From NCBI GenBank assembly GCA_041485905.1, contig JBGPKK010000170.1, positions 1-10,001 of the forward strand: a stretch of 10,001 nucleotides of DNA, in the 5' to 3' direction. Origin of the DNA: JAHFUI01 sp041485905. Its GTDB lineage: Bacteria > Acidobacteriota > Vicinamibacteria > Vicinamibacterales > CAVVIG01. Within the stretch, counting starts at the first letter, position 1, and every line of letters starts with the position of its first letter. The translations under genes were made by a program, and so were the position numbers. The notes under the pieces are model-generated. The model did not search any database. It worked only from the letters and a program-made list of their open reading frames with translations, and was not told the DNA's origin. Below are positions 6,462-10,001 of this stretch, piece by piece.

Positions 6462-8667
6462 GGCTGCCATAGCAGTCATCTTCCTCGCGCTTCACCTGCC
6501 GTTCCTTCCGAAATCACTCGAAGATCTCGACTCGATCAACTTCGCGCTCGGTCTGGGTCACTTCGACGTGGCACGCCATCAGCCGCACCCGCCCGGCTAT
6601 CCCGTGTACATCGCGATCGGGAAGGCTGTCCACAAGGTTGTGCCGGACGAGGCCCGCGCGCTCAGCCTCGTCAGCGTTGTCGCCGGCGCGCTGGGCGTGG
6701 TGGCGCTCGGCGCGTTCTTCACGCGGATCGACCGCGGACTGCCGCGTCCGTGGGCCATGGCGGCTGTACTCCTGACTGTGACGTCGCCGCTTTATTGGTT
6801 CACCGCCGTCCGGCCGCTGAGCGACATGCCTGGTCTTGCCGCCTCCATCGCCGTGCAGGCGTTCACGCTGTCGGCCTCTGGCGCCCCTCAAATCGTCGGC
6901 GCGAGCGTGCTGGCGGGATTGGCGGCAGGACTCCGCTCGCAATCGGCGTGGCTGACGGTCCCGCTGATCCTGCTCGTGGTCCTGCGGCGCCCGACCGATG
7001 AGCGCGCACGCCTCGGTCTCACCGCGTCGGCCGCGTTTGTGGCGAGTGTCTTTCTTTGGGCCGTTCCACTCGTCATGCTCAACGGCGGACCGAGAGCGTA
7101 CTGGCACGCGCTGTCCGAGCAGGGCGCCGAGGACCTTTCTGGCGTGCAGATGCTGTGGACCACGCCGACTGCTCGGCAGCTTGTCCTGTCCGCGTACTAC
7201 GGGTTCATCGCGCCGTGGGCTGTGTGGCAGCTCGCCGCAGGAGTCCTGCTGTTCGCGTTGGCCGGCCTGACGTTGATGTACCTGCAAAGTCGGACGTCGC
7301 TCGCGGTTCTCGCCGCCGCGTTCGTCCCGTACTTCGTGTTCGACGTGTTGTTCCAGGAAACGATCACGACGCGCTACGCGCTCCCGCTCGTGCCGCCGAT
7401 CGCATACCTGGCGATTCGGGCCGTTGTCGCGTTGCCGCAAAACGTCGGCATGACGCTGGCCGTCGGCGCCGCCGTCGTGAGCGCGACGGTCGGCGGGTTC
7501 TCGGTGCACGGGTACTCATTGCGGGAGGCGCCCGCTTTTCGGATGCTCGGCGACATGCGCGCGGCGGCAGTCGGGTCCACAACGGCGCGCCGGCCCGTGC
7601 TCGCCATGCACAGTCGAGAAGATCTCGACTTGCGCAAGCCGATCCAGTGGCTTGGCGCGGACATGCCCGCCATCGCGAGACGACTACCCGCGCCGCCCGG
7701 CCACGAGTGGCTGGAGCTGGTGAAGTACTGGAACGAGGGCGGACCGGGTCCCGTGTGGTTCGTCGCCGATCCGAAGCGTACTGATCTCGAGCTGATCGAT
7801 CGGTCCCACGCGCGTCACGGTTCCTATACGTGGCCGCTGGATTATCCGGTGCTCCTCGGTGGTGTGAGGCCCGGCGAAATGGACTGGCACGTGCTCGATG
7901 CGCCCGACTGGTACCTCGGTCGCGGATGGTCGCTCACGCCGCAGACGGCGGGCATTGCGGCACACGATCGCCGCGATTCGGCTGCGGCGCCGATCGAAGG
8001 CTGGATTCGGCGTCGCCACGGGACCCCGGGGACCCCGGGGTCCCTGGGAAAGATGACGCTCATGCTGGGAGGCCGCAACATGACTCCCGGGGGGGCCACC
8101 GTGCGAGTGAAGATGGCCATCGACGAGCATCCGCTCGACGAGCTTGAGGTCCCACCAGGTTTCTTTCTTCGCATGACGCCGATCCCGATGGGTGCGCTCG
8201 ACGGCGCCGGCGATTACGCGCGGCTTTCGGTGTCAGCCGATCGTCCGGGCGTGTCGATTGAACAATTCGACGCGCAATCCGCAGAACACGTCGTCTTCGG
8301 GTTTGGCGACGGCTGGCATGAGCGGGAATACAATCCGGCGACCGGCCGGATGTGGCGGTGGATGAGCGAGCGGGGTGTCATCCGAGTCCACGGCGACGGC
8401 CATCCGCTGAGACTCACACTCACCGGAGTGACGGAAACGTTTTCGCGAGCGTCTCAACTCCGCATCCGCGTCGGCGATCGGGTCGTGGCGGAATGGACGG
8501 TCGGCCGCACATTCTCCGTGGATGCGATGATTCCTGCTGCGACCGAGGCCGAGATCGTCGTGGAAACGGATCAGTTCTTCGTCCCGGCCGAACGAAGCCG
8601 GCGCACTCAGGATCGGCGCCGTCTCGCCCTGCGCGTCTACGACTGTCAGATCAAACCGGTTTTCTAG
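6406..8667 (+). CDS. DUF2723-like GT-C membrane glycosyltransferase with C-terminal beta-sandwich modules
   Basis: 753-residue integral membrane protein. The first about 370 residues form roughly ten hydrophobic segments, including about 20-33, 85-105, 116-134, 164-176 and 182-193, and further ones to about residue 365. The first periplasmic loop carries EDLDS (39-43) and HPPGYPVY (61-68), the pattern of DUF2723/GT-C lipid-linked sugar transferases, where acidic residues in this loop are catalytic. RPLSDMPG (136-143) and GLRSQS (175-180) fit the same fold. Residues about 370-505 are soluble. Two beta-rich modules follow (about 550-615 and 632-753), the second with GFGDGWHE and MWRWMSERG, probably binding sugar or glycan. 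It likely moves a sugar from a polyprenyl carrier to an envelope acceptor, but neither substrate is known. The start is uncertain: ATG 6406 lies inside the palindrome and lacks a clear ribosome site, and TTG 6436 would give a tidier N-terminus. Its end overlaps the convergent methyltransferase by 17 bp. Confidence 0.82.
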   Translation: MQSVKSGREHLAFRIRHYAAAIAVIFLALHLPFLPKSLEDLDSINFALGLGHFDVARHQPHPPGYPVYIAIGKAVHKVVPDEARALSLVSVVAGALGVVALGAFFTRIDRGLPRPWAMAAVLLTVTSPLYWFTAVRPLSDMPGLAASIAVQAFTLSASGAPQIVGASVLAGLAAGLRSQSAWLTVPLILLVVLRRPTDERARLGLTASAAFVASVFLWAVPLVMLNGGPRAYWHALSEQGAEDLSGVQMLWTTPTARQLVLSAYYGFIAPWAVWQLAAGVLLFALAGLTLMYLQSRTSLAVLAAAFVPYFVFDVLFQETITTRYALPLVPPIAYLAIRAVVALPQNVGMTLAVGAAVVSATVGGFSVHGYSLREAPAFRMLGDMRAAAVGSTTARRPVLAMHSREDLDLRKPIQWLGADMPAIARRLPAPPGHEWLELVKYWNEGGPGPVWFVADPKRTDLELIDRSHARHGSYTWPLDYPVLLGGVRPGEMDWHVLDAPDWYLGRGWSLTPQTAGIAAHDRRDSAAAPIEGWIRRRHGTPGTPGSLGKMTLMLGGRNMTPGGATVRVKMAIDEHPLDELEVPPGFFLRMTPIPMGALDGAGDYARLSVSADRPGVSIEQFDAQSAEHVVFGFGDGWHEREYNPATGRMWRWMSERGVIRVHGDGHPLRLTLTGVTETFSRASQLRIRVGDRVVAEWTVGRTFSVDAMIPAATEAEIVVETDQFFVPAERSRRTQDRRRLALRVYDCQIKPVF
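8020..8044. repeat. GC-rich direct repeat and perfect palindrome inside the GT-C gene
   Basis: GGGACCCCG occurs twice in tandem (8020-8028 and 8029-8037), and 8029-8044 is a perfect 16-bp palindrome, GGGACCCCGGGGTCCC. In the reading frame it encodes GTPGTPGS (residues 539-546), a flexible linker just before the first beta-sandwich module. The frame is kept through it. It may be a small repeat insertion tolerated at a domain boundary. Confidence 0.6.
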
Positions 8668-9397
8668 CCAGACAGACGAGCGAGCTGCCCAACGGGCTGT
8701 CGAAGCGCCGGATCCATCGGCTCTCCAGCAGCAGGAGTGCTGTAAGGAGCGCGTTGATCGGCGCCGGCGGGACCGAGATTTCCCTCTCCGCCTCTTCTGC
8801 CGCCTTCAGGCCACGCCACCGTTGCACAATTCGCAAGGCTGCCAGCGGAAGAAACAGCGTGAAGTTGGTGTAGGTGAGGCGCACGATCGTGAATCCTGCG
8901 CCCACGACGAGGCGCTGGAGATCGGCGCGGCTGTACCGCCGCAGTTCCCGGCTCAGCACCGAATGGTCACCGCGCAGAACGTTCATGGCGGCCACGTTAA
9001 TCAACGCGAAGCCACCAGGACGCGTCACGCGAAACATCTCGGCGACCGCCGCACGCTCGTCTGCGTCGTCGAGCGAGTAGAGCACGTCGAACGAGGTGAC
9101 GAGATCGAACGTCCCGCCTGCAAACGGCGCAGCCGTCACTCCCGCCCGGACCAGGCGCGTGCGGCCGGCTTGCCGGCCAAGGCGCAAGCCGAGCGAAGAC
9201 AGATCGAAGCCAAACGATCGACCGAAACGGGCCAGCATCTCGACGTTCGCCCCTGTTCCGCAGCCGCAGTCCAGAATCAACGCGCCGGGACGCCCGGCGA
9301 CCGCCTGCTCGACCAGGGGCGTCACGAAAAACCGGAAGCCGCGAAACCAGAAATGACGGCTTTCGGCTTTCGCTGTGGCGCGAAGCAAACGGTCCAC
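8651..9397 (-). CDS. Class I SAM-dependent methyltransferase, probably membrane-associated
   Basis: 248-residue protein of the Methyltransf_11/25 type. Motif I is LILDCGCGTG (40-49), the SAM-binding glycine loop; D65 in FGFDLS would hold the ribose hydroxyls; FDLVTSFDVLYSLDD (97-111) is motif IV with the following helix; and RPGGF (126-130) precedes strand beta5. The N-terminal AESRHFWFRGFR (11-22) is typical of methyltransferases acting on lipids or polyprenyl-linked and cell-surface substrates. Two hydrophobic stretches near 178-192 and 214-225 suggest membrane contact. The methyl acceptor is unknown. The start is GTG 9397, with no Shine-Dalgarno sequence visible; a TACAAT on the minus strand (9410-9405) ends 7 nt before the GTG, so a leaderless transcript is possible. 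An 18-bp dyad overlaps that element. It converges on the GT-C gene with a 17-bp overlap and diverges from pal, so neither shares its operon. The family is secure, the role is not. Confidence 0.88.
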   Translation of the reverse strand: MDRLLRATAKAESRHFWFRGFRFFVTPLVEQAVAGRPGALILDCGCGTGANVEMLARFGRSFGFDLSSLGLRLGRQAGRTRLVRAGVTAAPFAGGTFDLVTSFDVLYSLDDADERAAVAEMFRVTRPGGFALINVAAMNVLRGDHSVLSRELRRYSRADLQRLVVGAGFTIVRLTYTNFTLFLPLAALRIVQRWRGLKAAEEAEREISVPPAPINALLTALLLLESRWIRRFDSPLGSSLVCLARKPV

Positions 9398-9406
9398 GGC
9401 GCAAAT

Positions 9407-9424
9407 TGTACCGTTTCGGGTACA
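9407..9424. promoter_or_regulatory. Operator-like dyad TGTACC-N6-GGTACA between the methyltransferase and pal genes
   Basis: Perfect 6-bp inverted arms (9407-9412 and 9419-9424) are separated by GTTTCG, in the 95-bp gap between divergent starts. The left arm overlaps the candidate -10 TACAAT of the methyltransferase. Size and symmetry suit a dimeric repressor, but a dyad of this size can arise by chance in such a gap, and no regulator gene is adjacent. Confidence 0.3.
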
Positions 9425-9492
9425 CTTAGCTCATCAATTGCCGCTGTCGATCACCTTATGTCAGCTGCAAACCAACAGGAGTGATTCAAAAC

Positions 9493-10001
9493 ATGACGCG
9501 CCTTCGCCGATTCGTTTGGATCGTGGCGCTGCTCACAGCCATCATCGTGACGGCAGCCGCCTGCCATAAGAAGGTGCCGCCTCCGGCTGCGGCGCCGCCG
9601 CCATCGCCGCCCCCGCCGGTTGCCACGGCTCCGGCTGCGCCACCGCGGCCTCAACCGCCGCCGCCACCACCGCCCGTGCCGGCGCCTGCACCGCTGACCG
9701 AGGATCAGATCTTCGCGCAGAAGTCGCTCGATCAAATCAACGCGGAGAGACCGCTCGGCGACGTCTTCTTCGATCTCGACAAATCAGACATACGAGAAGA
9801 TGGCCGCCTGGCGCTGCAGAGAGACGCCGACTGGATGAAGAAGTGGACGAGCACCAGCGTCACGGCTGAAGGGCACTGCGACGCCCGAGGCAGCTCCGAG
9901 TACAACCTCGCCCTCGGCAACCGCCGTGCGACCGCTGTGAAGGATTACCTGGTGAGTCTGGGCGTGCCGGCCGGCCGCGTCACGGTGATCAGCAAGGGCA
10001 A
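9493..10001 (+). CDS. pal: Peptidoglycan-associated lipoprotein Pal / OmpA-family (partial, C-terminus cut)
   Basis: 169 residues are visible before the window edge. The signal peptide MTRLRRF plus a hydrophobic core ends at TAAAC with Cys24 as the lipid anchor; Ala at -3 makes the lipobox slightly weak. A proline-rich spacer (29-67), with a run of seven prolines at 55-61, would let the outer-membrane-anchored protein reach the wall. The OmpA-like domain starts near 87: VFFDLDKSDI (91-100) is strand beta1 and GHCDARGSSEYN (127-138) followed by LGNRRA carries D130 and R145, the residues that bind diaminopimelate in peptidoglycan. In the Tol-Pal system Pal ties the outer membrane to the wall at division. 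The start is ATG 9493, with AGGAG at 9477-9481. The in-frame GTG 9481 would overlap that site and is less likely. Tol genes, if linked, lie outside the window; without them a generic OmpA-type lipoprotein remains possible. Confidence 0.88.
   Translation, partial: MTRLRRFVWIVALLTAIIVTAAACHKKVPPPAAAPPPSPPPPVATAPAAPPRPQPPPPPPPVPAPAPLTEDQIFAQKSLDQINAERPLGDVFFDLDKSDIREDGRLALQRDADWMKKWTSTSVTAEGHCDARGSSEYNLALGNRRATAVKDYLVSLGVPAGRVTVISKG

Noticed and set aside
5386..6495. 369-codon open frame on the minus strand opposite larE and the acidic tail gene
   Set aside because: It is antisense to two well-supported genes; its Ser-rich run is just the complement of the Asp/Glu codons, and its N-terminus is read through the palindrome.
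6514..7509. 331-codon minus-strand open frame opposite the GT-C gene
   Set aside because: Composition is Arg/Asp/Glu-rich and motif-free, while the plus strand encodes clear membrane segments and an HPPGYP motif.
8089..8095. Run of seven G within the GT-C gene as a possible frameshift site
   Set aside because: The reading frame continues through it with sensible beta-sandwich sequence to the stop at 8667.

Overview
The window is GC-rich, densely coded bacterial DNA with eight intact or nearly intact protein genes on both strands and the tail of a ninth. It encodes two lipoprotein signal peptides and a Pal/OmpA-type peptidoglycan-binding lipoprotein, so the host is a diderm. The mix of gene types (composite VWA lipoprotein, receiver-PilZ protein, DUF2723-like GT-C transferase with C-terminal beta-sandwich modules, LysW-like zinc ribbon beside LarE) and the codon bias would suit an Acidobacteriota-like soil or sediment bacterium. 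That placement is inference; no rRNA or other marker is present. I see no CRISPR array, tRNA, rRNA, transposase or phage gene.

Layout. Bases 2-58 are the C-terminal end of a membrane protein. Bases 201-2987 (+) encode a large lipoprotein with a discoidin-like domain, a central GATase/ThuA-like region, an Ig-like segment and an intact von Willebrand A domain. It converges, with a 6-bp gap, on a CNNM/CBS/CorC membrane protein (2994-4331, -). Upstream of that on the same strand is a receiver-PilZ protein (4431-5150, -). The gap between these two holds an 85-bp imperfect palindrome built of 8-bp words.

A 170-bp divergent region (5151-5320) contains a sigma70-like promoter firing rightward into a two-gene unit. 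The first gene is an 80-residue LysW-like zinc ribbon with a strongly acidic tail, and its stop overlaps the start of larE (5560-6378) as ATGA. A second palindrome, 68 bp and built of 7-bp words, follows larE and overlaps the start of a 753-residue GT-C-type membrane protein (6406-8667, +). That gene overlaps tail-to-tail by 17 bp with a class I SAM methyltransferase (8651-9397, -). A 95-bp divergent region with an 18-bp dyad separates the methyltransferase from the pal-like gene (9493 onward, +), which is cut by the window end.

Functional picture. Most genes act at the envelope: VWA lipoprotein, CNNM protein, GT-C protein and Pal. The receiver-PilZ protein probably links c-di-GMP to an unknown output. 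The pair that looks least like a textbook arrangement is the LysW-like protein translationally coupled to LarE. The least explained non-coding structure is the pair of palindromes made of short tandem words, each placed just after a stop codon at a same-strand gene junction.
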